The position numbers and the translations under genes are program-made. Source: Nitrospirillum pindoramense (GTDB lineage Bacteria; Pseudomonadota; Alphaproteobacteria; Azospirillales; Azospirillaceae). From it: 64,000 nt of DNA. Location: contig NZ_VITR01000006.1 in NCBI RefSeq assembly GCF_007827955.1, positions 339,396 through 403,395 of the forward strand, read 5' to 3'. The notes beneath the pieces are model-generated. The model did not search any database. It had not been told where the DNA came from and saw nothing but the letters and a program-made list of their open reading frames with translations. Shown here piece by piece: positions 34,583 to 43,247 of the stretch (positions are counted from its first letter, which is position 1; every line of letters starts with the position of its first letter).

Positions 34583-35371
34583 TCAGTCCTGATATCCCGG
34601 CATCTGCCGCGCCAGGCGGCGCAGCAGGGCCGGCCAGACCAGCAGGTTGGCCGCCTGGGACACACCCTGGCGGCTGATCTGGATGTTGCGCTCGATGGCC
34701 CCCTGGGGAGCGGGGTAGAGTGGCCGCCCCATGGTCAGGGTGCGCACTTGCATGGTGCAGGACCGTTCCAGGAAGTACATGCGGGTGAACGCCTCCGCCA
34801 CCGTGCGGCCCACGGTCAGGGTGCCGTGGTTGCGCAACAGCATGGTGTTCTTGGTGCCCAGGTCGCGCTGCAGGCGCGGGCGTTCGTCATGCTCGAACGC
34901 CACCCCTTCATAGTCATGATAGGCCAGGTCGTCGATCACCAGCTGCGCCGTCTGGTTCAGCGGCAGCAGCCCCTCCTCCAGGGTGGAGACCGCCGTGCCG
35001 TCGGCGGTGTGCAGGTGAAGCACGCAACCCGCATCCTCCCGCACCTGATGCACGGCGGAATGGATGGTGAAGCCGGCGGGATTCACGGGGAAGCCGGTGT
35101 CCAGCACCACCTTGCCGTCCATGTCCACCTTCACCAGGCTGCTGGCCGTGATTTCCTCGAACAGCATGCCGTAGGGGTTGATGAGGAAATGGTGTTCCGG
35201 TCCCTGCACCCGGGCCGAGATATGGGTGAACACCAGATCATCCCAGCCGAACAGCGCGACCAGGCGATACGCCGCCGCCAGATCGACGCGCAACCGCCAT
35301 TCCTCGGGTGAGACGCGGTCGCGTAACGGCGGCTGGTCGGCGGGGGCCAGCGTGGGCGCGGTGTCGAACAT
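34583..35371 (-). CDS. Class II aldolase/adducin family protein
   Basis: A 262-residue protein of the class II aldolase/adducin fold. Metal-binding histidines are visible in LHLHTADGTA and RNHGTLTVG; FTHISAR and NPYGMLFEEIT are conserved in the family. Members act as aldolases, epimerases or decarboxylases of small sugar phosphates, and several subgroups have unknown substrates. The start at 35371 follows GGGAGGA. It is divergent from the Crp/Fnr-type regulator at 35478. Confidence 0.88.
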   Translation of the reverse strand: MFDTAPTLAPADQPPLRDRVSPEEWRLRVDLAAAYRLVALFGWDDLVFTHISARVQGPEHHFLINPYGMLFEEITASSLVKVDMDGKVVLDTGFPVNPAGFTIHSAVHQVREDAGCVLHLHTADGTAVSTLEEGLLPLNQTAQLVIDDLAYHDYEGVAFEHDERPRLQRDLGTKNTMLLRNHGTLTVGRTVAEAFTRMYFLERSCTMQVRTLTMGRPLYPAPQGAIERNIQISRQGVSQAANLLVWPALLRRLARQMPGYQD

Positions 35372-35477
35372 GGGGGTCCTCCCGGTGTTTTTCTGAGGAA
35401 GGCAGCCTACGCCTGGACGGCTTCCAAGAATGTCGCGGATTTGACAATCTTGCCCAACCGAACGGGAGGACGGCCGA

Positions 35478-36161
35478 ATGGACAAGCGGGCGGCAGCCCA
35501 GGTGCTGGAGGGGCGGGGATGGCTGGCGGAGCAGCCGGCGGATCTGCGCGCCGAGATCCTGGCGCGGGGGCGGCTGCGCGCCTACGCCGACGGCCAGGCC
35601 GTCTATCGTGGCGGCGACGCGCCGGATGGGCTGTATGCCCTGGTCACGGGCCGCATGCGCCTGGCCACCGTGCAGGAGGACGGGCGGGAGGTGGTGATCC
35701 TGCATGCCGGGCCCGGCCATTGGTTCGGCGAGGTGTCCATGGTGGATGGCCTGCCCCGGGGGCAGACGGCGGTGGCCAAGGGCGACAGCCTGGTTCTGCA
35801 TCTGCCAGGCGAGGCCTTCGCGCGCATCGTGGAGGCCGATCCCCGCCGCTGGGCCAACTTCGCCGGCATCCTCAGCCGCCACCTGCGCCAGGCCACCCAT
35901 TACCTGGGCGAGGTGCTGGCCCTGCCCACCCCTCAGCGCACCGCCCGCCTGCTGGCCCTGCTCTGCCGGCTGGAAGAGGGTGCGGGAAGCGGGCCGGTGC
36001 AGCTGCCCTTATCGCAGGAGGACCTGGCCGGCATGCTGGGCCTCAGCCGCCAGACGGCCAACCGGGCGCTGGGCCGGCTGGAGGGGGCGGGCCTGGTGCG
36101 CCGGGGATACGGCGGCATCGAGGTGCGGGACATGGCGGCCCTGGACCGTTTTGAGGGTTAG
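35478..36161 (+). CDS. Crp/Fnr-family transcriptional regulator
   Basis: A 227-residue regulator with an N-terminal cyclic-nucleotide-binding-like beta roll (residues about 15-130; GHWFGEVSMVDGLPRGQTAVA corresponds to the phosphate-binding cassette) and a C-terminal winged HTH (LSQEDLAGMLGLSRQTANRAL). It lacks the N-terminal cysteine cluster of oxygen-sensing FNR, so it is Crp-like rather than Fnr-like. The ribosome site is GGGAGGA. It may control the divergent aldolase gene; the 106-bp gap between them has no perfect Crp box. Confidence 0.9.
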   Translation: MDKRAAAQVLEGRGWLAEQPADLRAEILARGRLRAYADGQAVYRGGDAPDGLYALVTGRMRLATVQEDGREVVILHAGPGHWFGEVSMVDGLPRGQTAVAKGDSLVLHLPGEAFARIVEADPRRWANFAGILSRHLRQATHYLGEVLALPTPQRTARLLALLCRLEEGAGSGPVQLPLSQEDLAGMLGLSRQTANRALGRLEGAGLVRRGYGGIEVRDMAALDRFEG

Positions 36162-36582
36162 GTGAGGCAATAAGTCCCAGCCCTGGCGCAGGCCGCTATT
36201 TGCAAATCGGCATCTACCATCTTCCACAACCCGAGAGGGTCATGGCATTGTTCATGCAATGGCCGCGCGTGGTGTGACGGCCTTGGGGATATCGGACTGT
36301 GACGATGGGGAACCCGGTCCCGGTTGGGGATCGGCATGGTTTCGACGCCGGGGGGCGTCGGGCCGTATGCATTGCGCCGGCGCCAACCCGCCCGGCGACG
36401 GACTTCATTGACGCGGCGGCCGCCTGCCGGATCGTTGCCGTCGTCAAGGCCAAGTCCGGCTTGGCCGCTGGGCCTTCCCCACGTAGGCCCTCCACATGGG
36501 GACCCAGCTGGACTCCCACCTGGAACCGCCGCTCCCGACCCCACGGATCAGCCGGTTCACGGCCTTCAATGCAGAGAGACGC
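36162..36582. other. Intergenic region, 421 bp, no convincing gene
   Basis: Open frames exist on both strands (for instance plus 36299-36586) but none has a ribosome site, a recognisable protein or a clean codon pattern. A small inverted repeat CATTG-N6-CAATG is at 36246-36261. The stretch after 36305 contains GGTTTCGACG, reminiscent of a tmRNA start, but nothing further matches. It probably contains the promoter of the aspartic protease-like pair. Confidence 0.4.
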
Positions 36583-37659
36583 ATGACTATGACGACGCAT
36601 CGCCGACGCGCCTTCCGCCGCCTTGCGGGGGCCCTGTTGAGCCTGACCCTGGCCTGCGCCGCGCCTGGCCCCCATGGCCGTGCATGGGCGGGGGGGGACA
36701 AGCCGAAGTGCCAGTTGCTGCGCGTCGGAACCCTGGCCCTGACCATGGATGCCAACATGCCCTTGCTGGACGTGGGCGTGAATGGCCAGGACGGCTACCT
36801 GATAATGGACACTGGCGCCACCTTCGGCACGATCACAAAGCCAGCGGCGAAAAGGCTGAATCTGTCCGGCCATTGGGTCCCTGGAATTTATATGGAAGGT
36901 GTCGGAGGCCGGGTCAGCGTTGAGGAAGCCAGGCTCGATGAATTGCGTCTGGGCGATTGGAAGGCCCACCACGTTGACTATCCAGTCTTCACCAACCATG
37001 ACCTGTCGGATAATGAGAAGATATTCGGCGTGATGGGGGAGAATTTCCTATCCAAATTCGATCTGGATATCGATATCGCCCACAATAAGGTGGGGCTTTT
37101 TCAGCCAAAGGACTGTGAGGATTTTGCCTTAGCCTACTGGACCGACACTTTTAACGAAGCGGAATTCAGCCGCTTCTCGAAAGAAAATCCGAAGATCTGG
37201 CTGAAGGTCCAGATCAATGGTGAGGAAATCCGCGCCATCCTGGACACCGGCGCGTCCACCTCGATCTTGACCGAACGGGCGGCGGCCCGGGCGGGGCTGA
37301 CCCCGGAAAGTCCGGGCGTAACGCGTACTGGTAAGTCGGTGGGCATAGGCGACGATCTGGTACAGGACTATGTCGGCGTCTTCGACAGCTTCCGCCTGGG
37401 GGATGAGGAGATCAAGCACGTCCGGCTGCGCTTTGGCGAACTGTTCAGCCACGGCGGGCGCGACATGCCGGAGATGCTGCTGGGCTTGGACTTCCTGCGC
37501 GCCCACCACATGTTCATCTCCCACAGCCAGCGCAAGATTTACTTCTCCTATGTCGGTGGACCGGTCTTCCAGGTGATGGGACCCCGCCTGCGCCGCGAAA
37601 TCCCCGAGCCGGGCGCTGAAGACGCCTCCAAAGACGCGCAGGCGGAGGGCAAAAAGTAA
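36583..37659 (+). CDS. Exported double retropepsin-like aspartic protease (copy 1)
   Basis: A 358-residue protein with a signal peptide (about 1-36, ending AWA). It contains two retropepsin-like halves, each with an Asp-Thr-Gly triplet: MDTGATFG (DTG 76-78) and LDTGASTS (DTG 221-223). Each half ends with a hydrophobic-Gly-x-x-(F/L)L block (VMGENFLSKFDLDID, LLGLDFLRAHHMF). Classical retropepsins dimerise so that two DTG loops make one site; here both are in one chain. The start at 36583 follows AGAGAGACGC. A paralogue follows at 37822. Confidence 0.82.
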   Translation: MTMTTHRRRAFRRLAGALLSLTLACAAPGPHGRAWAGGDKPKCQLLRVGTLALTMDANMPLLDVGVNGQDGYLIMDTGATFGTITKPAAKRLNLSGHWVPGIYMEGVGGRVSVEEARLDELRLGDWKAHHVDYPVFTNHDLSDNEKIFGVMGENFLSKFDLDIDIAHNKVGLFQPKDCEDFALAYWTDTFNEAEFSRFSKENPKIWLKVQINGEEIRAILDTGASTSILTERAAARAGLTPESPGVTRTGKSVGIGDDLVQDYVGVFDSFRLGDEEIKHVRLRFGELFSHGGRDMPEMLLGLDFLRAHHMFISHSQRKIYFSYVGGPVFQVMGPRLRREIPEPGAEDASKDAQAEGKK

Positions 37660-37821
37660 CGGACGCTCTTGTCCCTTGGACTTGCGGGGGTGGGGAGACC
37701 GATACGCGGCACCATCCTGCGACAAAAAGGCCACAACACCCGCTTGCCTGCCAGGACCCGGGCATGAGACACGCCGAAGGATACGGCGCTGGGGCGCCGA
37801 TGATGAAAGCGGGGTCGGGGG

Positions 37822-38886
37822 ATGACGCTTTGGAGCGGAATGCGGGCACGCGTGGCCGGCGCCATCGTCGGGGTACTGCTGGCCATGCCGGCTGCGGCGG
37901 CCGAATCCTCGAAATGCCAGTTGCTCTCGGTCGGCACCCTGGACTTGGTCATGGACGGCAACGCGCCCCTGGTGCCGGTCGAGGTGAATGCGCAGAAGGT
38001 CTATCTGCTGATGGACACGGGTGCCGCCATGGGCATGCTGACCACGCCCGCCGCCGCCCGCCTGAACCTCACCCATCATTGGTTGCCCAACCTGTATGTC
38101 GATGGCGTCGGGGGGCGGGTCAGCGTCGACGTCGCCAGGATCAAGGATTTCTCTCTGGGCCTTTGGACGACCCATAACCTGGATTTCCCTGTGGCGGGCA
38201 ACCATGACATTGGTCCCCCCAACGTCGTGGGCCTGTTGGGCGAGAGCTTCCTGTCCCGGTTCGACCTGGACCTGGACATCGCCCATAGCCGGGTGAAACT
38301 GTTCAAGCCTCAGGATTGCGACGACGTCGTCCTCGCCTATTGGGGCGGGGCTTACAATGAGGCCGATATCGGCCGTTCCAGCCAGACCAACCCCAAGATT
38401 TGGCTGACGGTGAAGGTCAATGGCACGGAACTCCGCGCCGCCCTGGACACGGGGGCCTATACCTCGGTGATGACGGAACGCGCGGCGGAAAAGGCGGGTG
38501 TCACCAAGGACAGCCCCGGTGTCACCCGCAGCGGCACGTCACATGGCATCGGCAACGACGCGGTCGACGACTACATCGGGGTGTTCGACAGCTTCGAATT
38601 GGGGGATGAGCAAATCAGGCACGTGCGCCTGCGCTTTGGCGAATTGTTCAGCCACGGCGGGAGGGAAATACCGGAGATGCTGCTGGGCCTGGATTTCCTG
38701 AGGGCGCACCGCATGTTCGTCGCCCACAGCCAGCGCAAAGTATACTTCACCTATGTCGGCGGGCCCATCTTCCAGGTGACCGGCCCGCGGCTGCGCCGGG
38801 TGGCCCCGCAGCCGGAGCCCCTAGCCGATGGCGCACCCACGGCCGCACCGCCGGCCACCGTGACGGACACCGGCAAGCACCCCTGA
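37822..38886 (+). CDS. Exported double retropepsin-like aspartic protease (copy 2)
   Basis: A 354-residue paralogue of the preceding gene with the same architecture: signal peptide (about 1-27), DTG at 65-67 (MDTGAAMG) and DTG at 209-211 (LDTGAYTS). The two proteins share long identical blocks, such as GLDFLRAH, RLRFGELFSHGGR and SVGT/KCQLL near the N-terminus, showing a local tandem duplication. The C-terminus is a Pro/Ala-rich tail absent from copy 1. It is on the same strand, 162 bp after copy 1, so they may be co-transcribed. Confidence 0.82.
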   Translation: MTLWSGMRARVAGAIVGVLLAMPAAAAESSKCQLLSVGTLDLVMDGNAPLVPVEVNAQKVYLLMDTGAAMGMLTTPAAARLNLTHHWLPNLYVDGVGGRVSVDVARIKDFSLGLWTTHNLDFPVAGNHDIGPPNVVGLLGESFLSRFDLDLDIAHSRVKLFKPQDCDDVVLAYWGGAYNEADIGRSSQTNPKIWLTVKVNGTELRAALDTGAYTSVMTERAAEKAGVTKDSPGVTRSGTSHGIGNDAVDDYIGVFDSFELGDEQIRHVRLRFGELFSHGGREIPEMLLGLDFLRAHRMFVAHSQRKVYFTYVGGPIFQVTGPRLRRVAPQPEPLADGAPTAAPPATVTDTGKHP

Positions 38887-39102
38887 TCACGCAGACCATT
38901 CCCGTCCCAATGGCCAATGGTTGGGGACCGACGGCACCCCATCCACGCGCGCGACACCGACTCGCCGGGGTTTTCGAGGCAATGGGGATGGTTCCCGCGA
39001 GGACGGCCGCCCCATTGCCTGACGGCAAATGTGACCGGGCAGCGAGAAATCCCAATCAGAAATTGAACTTTGACTTCCGATGAATCCGGAGGGGTGTACA
39101 AA

Positions 39103-39121
39103 CTGTCACAACCTGTCACAA
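39103..39121. repeat. Direct repeat CTGTCACAA x2
   Basis: CTGTCACAA at 39103-39111 and again at 39113-39121, one helical turn apart. Spacing of 10 bp suits two protein subunits on the same face of the DNA. It is 300 bp upstream of the RDD gene. Confidence 0.5.
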
Positions 39122-39373
39122 GTCGGTGCTTAGTCAACAAACTATCATGTCACCCCTCTTGCCCTGTCGATCCCAGGGTGATAAGCGTTGTCCCACAATA
39201 ATCACAGCGTCGTTTACTTGGGATGAACGGCCCATTAATTCGGCACGACACCCTATTTCAATGTGAACGGCGTTTTAATAGAGAGAATATTACGGACAGT
39301 GCCGTTGCCCTACCGGGCCCCGTCTCATTTAAGGCGGTGACACACGTTGTGGCGGCATTGTCCTTACAGGTGC

Positions 39374-39396
39374 GGGACCTATGTCCTTAAGGTCCC
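39374..39396. promoter_or_regulatory. Inverted repeat upstream of the RDD gene
   Basis: GGGACCT (39374-39380) and AGGTCCC (39390-39396) form a perfect 7-bp inverted repeat with a 9-bp spacer, 28 bp before the RDD start. TGTCCTTA occurs just before and inside the spacer. It may be an operator or a leader hairpin. Confidence 0.4.
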
Positions 39397-39424
39397 ACCA
39401 CGATTCATACGATATAGAGGGCTC

Positions 39425-40000
39425 ATGAGCGTCGAAACGACCGAAGCCGCCTTCACCGTCACCGACACGGCCATTCCCGCAGGATGGACTTATGGCGGCT
39501 TTTGGCGCCGGGCCCTGGCCGCAATCATCGACGGCCTGATCCTGTTTGTCCTGTCACTGACCCTGGCCGTACTCTTCGGCTATCCCCTGGCGCCCCCGCC
39601 GCCTGAAACAATCGACCTCGCCGCGCTGACACCGCCAACGGCGGTGTTTGTGAACATCGCCCTGTACCTTGGTTATCATACGCTGTTCGTCGCCAGCCGG
39701 ATGCGGGCGACACCGGGCAAGCGCTTCATGAACCTGGTGGTGGGCAGGCCCGATGGCGCGCCCGTCAGCCCCGCCTTGGCCTTCGCGCGCATCGGCGTGC
39801 AGGAATTGATCAGCCTGCCCCTGGTCCTGCTGCAACCGTTGGGCAAGGCGTCGCCGCTGCTGTACGGCGGCGTGGCCCTGATCGTCTGCGTGGCCATCCT
39901 GGTCAATTACCTGATGGTGGCCTTCACCGACCAGAAAACCGCCGGCCACGACCGCATCTGCGGCACCCGGGTGTTCCACCGCCCTGACGAGTCGGTTTAA
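39425..40000 (+). CDS. RDD-family membrane protein
   Basis: A 191-residue inner-membrane protein with RDD-like layout: an N-terminal GGFWRRALAAIIDGLIL segment (the R/D pair of the family), about four membrane segments, and the conserved TPGKRFMNLVV loop between helices 2 and 3. RDD proteins are thought to act in ion or solute transport. The start at 39425 follows AGAGGG. Function in this organism unknown. Confidence 0.82.
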   Translation: MSVETTEAAFTVTDTAIPAGWTYGGFWRRALAAIIDGLILFVLSLTLAVLFGYPLAPPPPETIDLAALTPPTAVFVNIALYLGYHTLFVASRMRATPGKRFMNLVVGRPDGAPVSPALAFARIGVQELISLPLVLLQPLGKASPLLYGGVALIVCVAILVNYLMVAFTDQKTAGHDRICGTRVFHRPDESV

Positions 40001-40089
40001 GCCCGAAGCCCCACCTTCCCGCTGGTTTTCCCCGCCCCTGCCGTTAAGGTTGAGGGCGCGGCGAGAAGATCCGCGTGGAGGAAACGTGA

Positions 40090-41502
40090 ATGGCAATCAA
40101 TAAGATGGCGGATGCCGGGACGGATGGTGGGCTGTTGGCGCGCAGCGCCATCGCGTTCACCCGCTGGGCGGAAAAGTGGTTCCCCGACGCCTTCGTGTTC
40201 GTTGTGCTGGGGGTCATCATCGTGGCGGCGGGCAACCTGGCGACGGGCGCGCCGGTGGCGGCCATTGCCACCGGCATGGGCGATGGCTTCTGGTCGCTGA
40301 TCCCCTTCACCATCCAGATGTCCATGGTGGTGATCACCGGCTATGTCGTGGCCAGTTCGCCCCCGGTGCTGCGGCTGATCGAGTGGCTGGCGCGCGTCCC
40401 GGCCACGGGCCGGGGGGCGGTGGCCTTCACCGCCTTCGCCAGCATGGCGGCATCCTACCTGAACTATGCCCTAAGCCTGGTGCTGGGCGCCCTGCTGGTG
40501 CGGGCGCTGGCGCGGCGGCGGGACATCCGCGTGGATTACCGCGCGGCGGGGGCCGCCGCCTATCTGGGCCTGGGCGCCACCTGGGCCCTGGGCCTCAGCT
40601 CATCCGCCGCCATGTTGCAAGCCAACCCCGCCAGCCTGCCCAAAGCGGTGGCTGACATCACCGGCGTCATCCCCCTCAGCCAGACCATCTTCCTGTGGCA
40701 GTCCATGGCGATGGGGCTCGTGATCCTGCTGGCCTCCGTCGCCATCGCCTATTACTCGGCCCCTGGCGATGCGCAGGCCCGCACCGCCGCCGACCTGGGC
40801 ATCGACGTGACCGAGGCGAACCCTGAAAAGAGCGCCGTCGCGCGCCCTGGTGACTGGCTGGAACTGACCCCCCTGCTGCCGCTGGTCATCGTGGCGCTGG
40901 GCGCCGGATTCCTGGTGCATGAGTTCCAGAACAAGCCGGCGCTGGCTGTCATCTCCAACCTCAACACCTACAATTTCTTCTTCGTCATGCTGGGTCTGCT
41001 GCTGCATGGCCGGCTGCGCGGCTTTCTGAACGCGGTATCCAAGGCCGTGCCCAGCACGGCCGGCGTCCTGATCCAGTTCCCCTTCTACGGCGCCATCGCC
41101 CAGTTACTGACCCAGGTGCCGGGGGCGGATGGACAATCCATTTCCCACCACCTGGCGCACCTGTTCGTCAGCCTGGCCAACGGTGGCACCTTCCCCGTGG
41201 TCATCGGCGTCTATTCCGCCGTGCTGGGCTTTCTGGTGCCATCGGGCGGCGGCAAGTGGATCATCGAGGCGCCCTATGTCATGCAGGCCGCCATCGACGT
41301 GAACGCCCACAAGGGCTGGGCCGTGCAAATATACAACGCGGCCGAGGCCCTGCCCAACCTAATCAACCCGTTCTGGATGCTGCCCTTGCTGGGCGTGCTG
41401 GGCCTGAAGGCCAAGGACATCGTGGGCTTCAGCTTTACGCAGCTGCTGTTCCACCTACCTTTGGTGTTGTTCCTGTTATGGCTGCTGGCGCCGGCGGCCT
41501 GA
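40090..41502 (+). CDS. atoE: Short-chain fatty acid transporter, AtoE family
   Basis: A 470-residue membrane protein matching the AtoE/short-chain fatty acid transporter family: N-terminal FTRWAEKWFPDAFVFVVLG, NYALSLVLGALL, the LNTYNFFFVMLGLLLHG segment and the GGGKWIIEAPYVM block near the C-terminus. Around twelve hydrophobic segments. It is expected to import short-chain fatty acids such as butyrate. The ribosome site is GGAGGAAA. No ato thiolase or CoA-transferase is adjacent. Confidence 0.9.
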   Translation: MAINKMADAGTDGGLLARSAIAFTRWAEKWFPDAFVFVVLGVIIVAAGNLATGAPVAAIATGMGDGFWSLIPFTIQMSMVVITGYVVASSPPVLRLIEWLARVPATGRGAVAFTAFASMAASYLNYALSLVLGALLVRALARRRDIRVDYRAAGAAAYLGLGATWALGLSSSAAMLQANPASLPKAVADITGVIPLSQTIFLWQSMAMGLVILLASVAIAYYSAPGDAQARTAADLGIDVTEANPEKSAVARPGDWLELTPLLPLVIVALGAGFLVHEFQNKPALAVISNLNTYNFFFVMLGLLLHGRLRGFLNAVSKAVPSTAGVLIQFPFYGAIAQLLTQVPGADGQSISHHLAHLFVSLANGGTFPVVIGVYSAVLGFLVPSGGGKWIIEAPYVMQAAIDVNAHKGWAVQIYNAAEALPNLINPFWMLPLLGVLGLKAKDIVGFSFTQLLFHLPLVLFLLWLLAPAA

Positions 41503-41584
41503 CGGGGCGCCCCGCCCGAAATTGAACACGGGCGCCGGCTTGATCTATCCTACCGGCGCCTCAACCTGGCCAAAAGGTTCGCCC

Positions 41585-42013
41585 ATGAAAACCGCCGCCC
41601 TTCTCGCCCTCGGTTCCGCCCTGCTGGCGGGGTGTGCCACCCAGCCCCTGACCACAGAGGACGCGGTCCATTACGCGGCTGCCGTGGCGCCCGACGTCTG
41701 GTCCGACACATACATCCTGGACGTGGTGGCGACGGGGCGGCAGAACGGCCGCGTCTTCCTGAATTCCCAGGAAGACTATCGGGACCCGCACACCCTGACG
41801 ATCGAGATCCTGCCCAGCGCCCTGCCGGCGTTCAAGCAGATGTACGGCCAGGACGCCGATGCCACCTTCAAGGGCCACCGCATCACCGTCCTGGGCGAGG
41901 CGCGGCGCGTGACCATCTGGTACCTGAACCAGAAGGGGGAGCGCACCGACAAGTTCTATTACCAGACCCACATCGTGGTGTCCGATCCGGACCAGATCAA
42001 GATCGAGTCCTGA
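41585..42013 (+). CDS. Small lipoprotein
   Basis: A 142-residue lipoprotein with a signal ending in LLAGC (acylated Cys at 17). The mature part is mostly beta-strand-like, with a SNARE-like pattern of alternating residues; I do not recognise its family. The start at 41585 is chosen because it gives the signal peptide. It is 83 nt downstream of the fatty acid transporter and 24 nt before the acetyltransferase gene, same strand. Confidence 0.65.
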   Translation: MKTAALLALGSALLAGCATQPLTTEDAVHYAAAVAPDVWSDTYILDVVATGRQNGRVFLNSQEDYRDPHTLTIEILPSALPAFKQMYGQDADATFKGHRITVLGEARRVTIWYLNQKGERTDKFYYQTHIVVSDPDQIKIES

Positions 42014-42037
42014 CGACCCCTAGGCGGCGATGCCATC

Positions 42038-42664
42038 ATGACCGATGCGGCGGTGATTCCCGCCCCCCCGATTCTGCCTACCTTGAGCGACGGCGGCGTC
42101 ATCCTGCGGCCGTTGCGCGGCAACGACTGCGTCGCCCGCCTCGCTCTGGGAAGGGACGCGGAAATCCACCGCCTGATGGGCTGGGATGGCAGTGGCGGGA
42201 ACCCGCCCTATACCTTGGCGGATGCCGAGGCATGGATGACGGACCAGCTTAAATTTCCCTACAGCTGGGCCATCGCCCTGCCGGAGCCCGGCGCCGGAGG
42301 AGCGAGCGGCCCCTTGCCCGACCGCATGGTGGGCAGCGTCCGCCTGGGCGGGGTGAACGAGGCGCTGGCCCCCGGGCTGCGCACCGCCAGCCTGGGTATA
42401 GGCCTGCTGGACCCGGCCGTGCTGGGCCGGGGCCTTGGTATGCGCGCGATGCGCCTGCTGTTCCCCTACGCCTTCGGCCCCCTGGGCCTGCACCGCATCG
42501 GCCTGCGGGTCCTGACCATCAACACCCGCGCCATCCATTGCTATGAGACGCTGGGCTTCCGCATCGAGGGACGCGAGCGGCAGACCTTTTCCCTGATGGG
42601 CCACTGGCACGACAGCCTGGTCATGGGCCTGCTGGCCCATGAATACGGGGAGGGGGCGGGTTAG
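42038..42664 (+). CDS. GNAT-family N-acetyltransferase
   Basis: A 208-residue acetyltransferase of the RimJ/RimL-like GNAT group. The acetyl-CoA binding region is visible as GIGLLDPAVLGRGLGMRAMRLLFPYAF and the helix-strand pair following it, with CYETLGFRIEGRERQTF as motif B. It probably acetylates an amino group of a small molecule or a ribosomal protein N-terminus. The 3' end overlaps the stop of the convergent glutathione peroxidase by 4 nt. Confidence 0.85.
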   Translation: MTDAAVIPAPPILPTLSDGGVILRPLRGNDCVARLALGRDAEIHRLMGWDGSGGNPPYTLADAEAWMTDQLKFPYSWAIALPEPGAGGASGPLPDRMVGSVRLGGVNEALAPGLRTASLGIGLLDPAVLGRGLGMRAMRLLFPYAFGPLGLHRIGLRVLTINTRAIHCYETLGFRIEGRERQTFSLMGHWHDSLVMGLLAHEYGEGAG

Positions 42665-43143
42665 GCCGCCAGCGCCGCCTGGATGGCCTTTTCCAGCTGC
42701 TCGGGCTTGGCCAGCGGAGGGTAGCGCTTGACCTTGCCATCCTTGCCCACCAGGAACTTGGTGAAATTCCACTTGATGGACTTGCTGCCCAGGAAGCCGC
42801 GGGCGCGGGCTTTCAGGTGCTCATAAAACGGTTCCGCGCCGGGGCCGTTGACCTCGACCTTGGCCAACACCGGGAAGGTGACATCGTAGGTCAGGGAACA
42901 GAAGCTTTGGATTTCCTGCGCGTCGCCCGGTTCCTGCTGGCCAAACTGGTTGCAGGGGAAGCCCAGGATAACCAGGCCCTGGTCCTTGTACTTGCGATAG
43001 AGGGCCTCAAGCCCCTTGTACTGTGGGGTGAAGCCGCATTTGCTGGCGACATTGACCACCAGCACGACCTTGCCCTTGTAGGCCGCGATATCCACCGGCG
43101 CGCCGGCGGCGTCCCGAACCGTGAAGTCGTAAACCGTGGCCAT
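42661..43143 (-). CDS. Glutathione peroxidase family protein
   Basis: A 160-residue thiol peroxidase of the GPX family using Cys rather than selenocysteine. Cys36 is in ASKCGFTPQ, the conserved Gln is in FPCNQFGQQEPG and Trp in KWNFTKFLVG, giving the complete catalytic triad. It reduces organic hydroperoxides with glutathione or thioredoxin. Its upstream region contains an OhrR-like palindrome (43221-43244), suggesting organic-peroxide control. Start at 43143 (ATG). Confidence 0.92.
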   Translation of the reverse strand: MATVYDFTVRDAAGAPVDIAAYKGKVVLVVNVASKCGFTPQYKGLEALYRKYKDQGLVILGFPCNQFGQQEPGDAQEIQSFCSLTYDVTFPVLAKVEVNGPGAEPFYEHLKARARGFLGSKSIKWNFTKFLVGKDGKVKRYPPLAKPEQLEKAIQAALAA

Positions 43144-43220
43144 GTTTCCCCCCGTTCGGACCAGACGTCCCGGAGGGCTGTCGCCCCCGGGATCCTATTC
43201 GACCCCGAGGCTACAGGATT

Positions 43221-43244
43221 AATTCGATTGCGCGCAATGTAATT
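43221..43244 (-). promoter_or_regulatory. OhrR-like palindromic operator upstream of the glutathione peroxidase
   Basis: ATTGCGCGCAAT (43227-43238) is a perfect 12-bp palindrome flanked on each side by two bases and AATT, making a 24-bp interrupted palindrome. Its TTGCGCGCAA core resembles binding sites of OhrR/MarR peroxide repressors. It lies 78 bp upstream of the peroxidase ATG. No ohrR gene is in the window, so the matching regulator must be elsewhere; the assignment is inference. Confidence 0.55.
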
Positions 43245-43247
43245 TGA

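Larger units (their letters stand above)
38887..39424. other. Intergenic region, 538 bp
   Basis: The longest gene-free stretch in the window. It is less GC-rich than its surroundings, especially 39060-39300. Two direct repeats of CTGTCACAA lie at 39103 and 39113, ten bp apart. An inverted repeat is at 39374-39396. No coding frame with a ribosome site was seen apart from the RDD gene start at 39425. It is probably the regulatory region of the RDD gene, or a place for a small RNA that I cannot identify. Confidence 0.45.

Noticed and set aside
36305..36545. Possible tmRNA or other structured RNA (GGTTTCGACG resembling the tmRNA 5' end)
   Set aside because: No tag sequence, no acceptor-stem partner and no TTCGAATC arm could be found on either strand.
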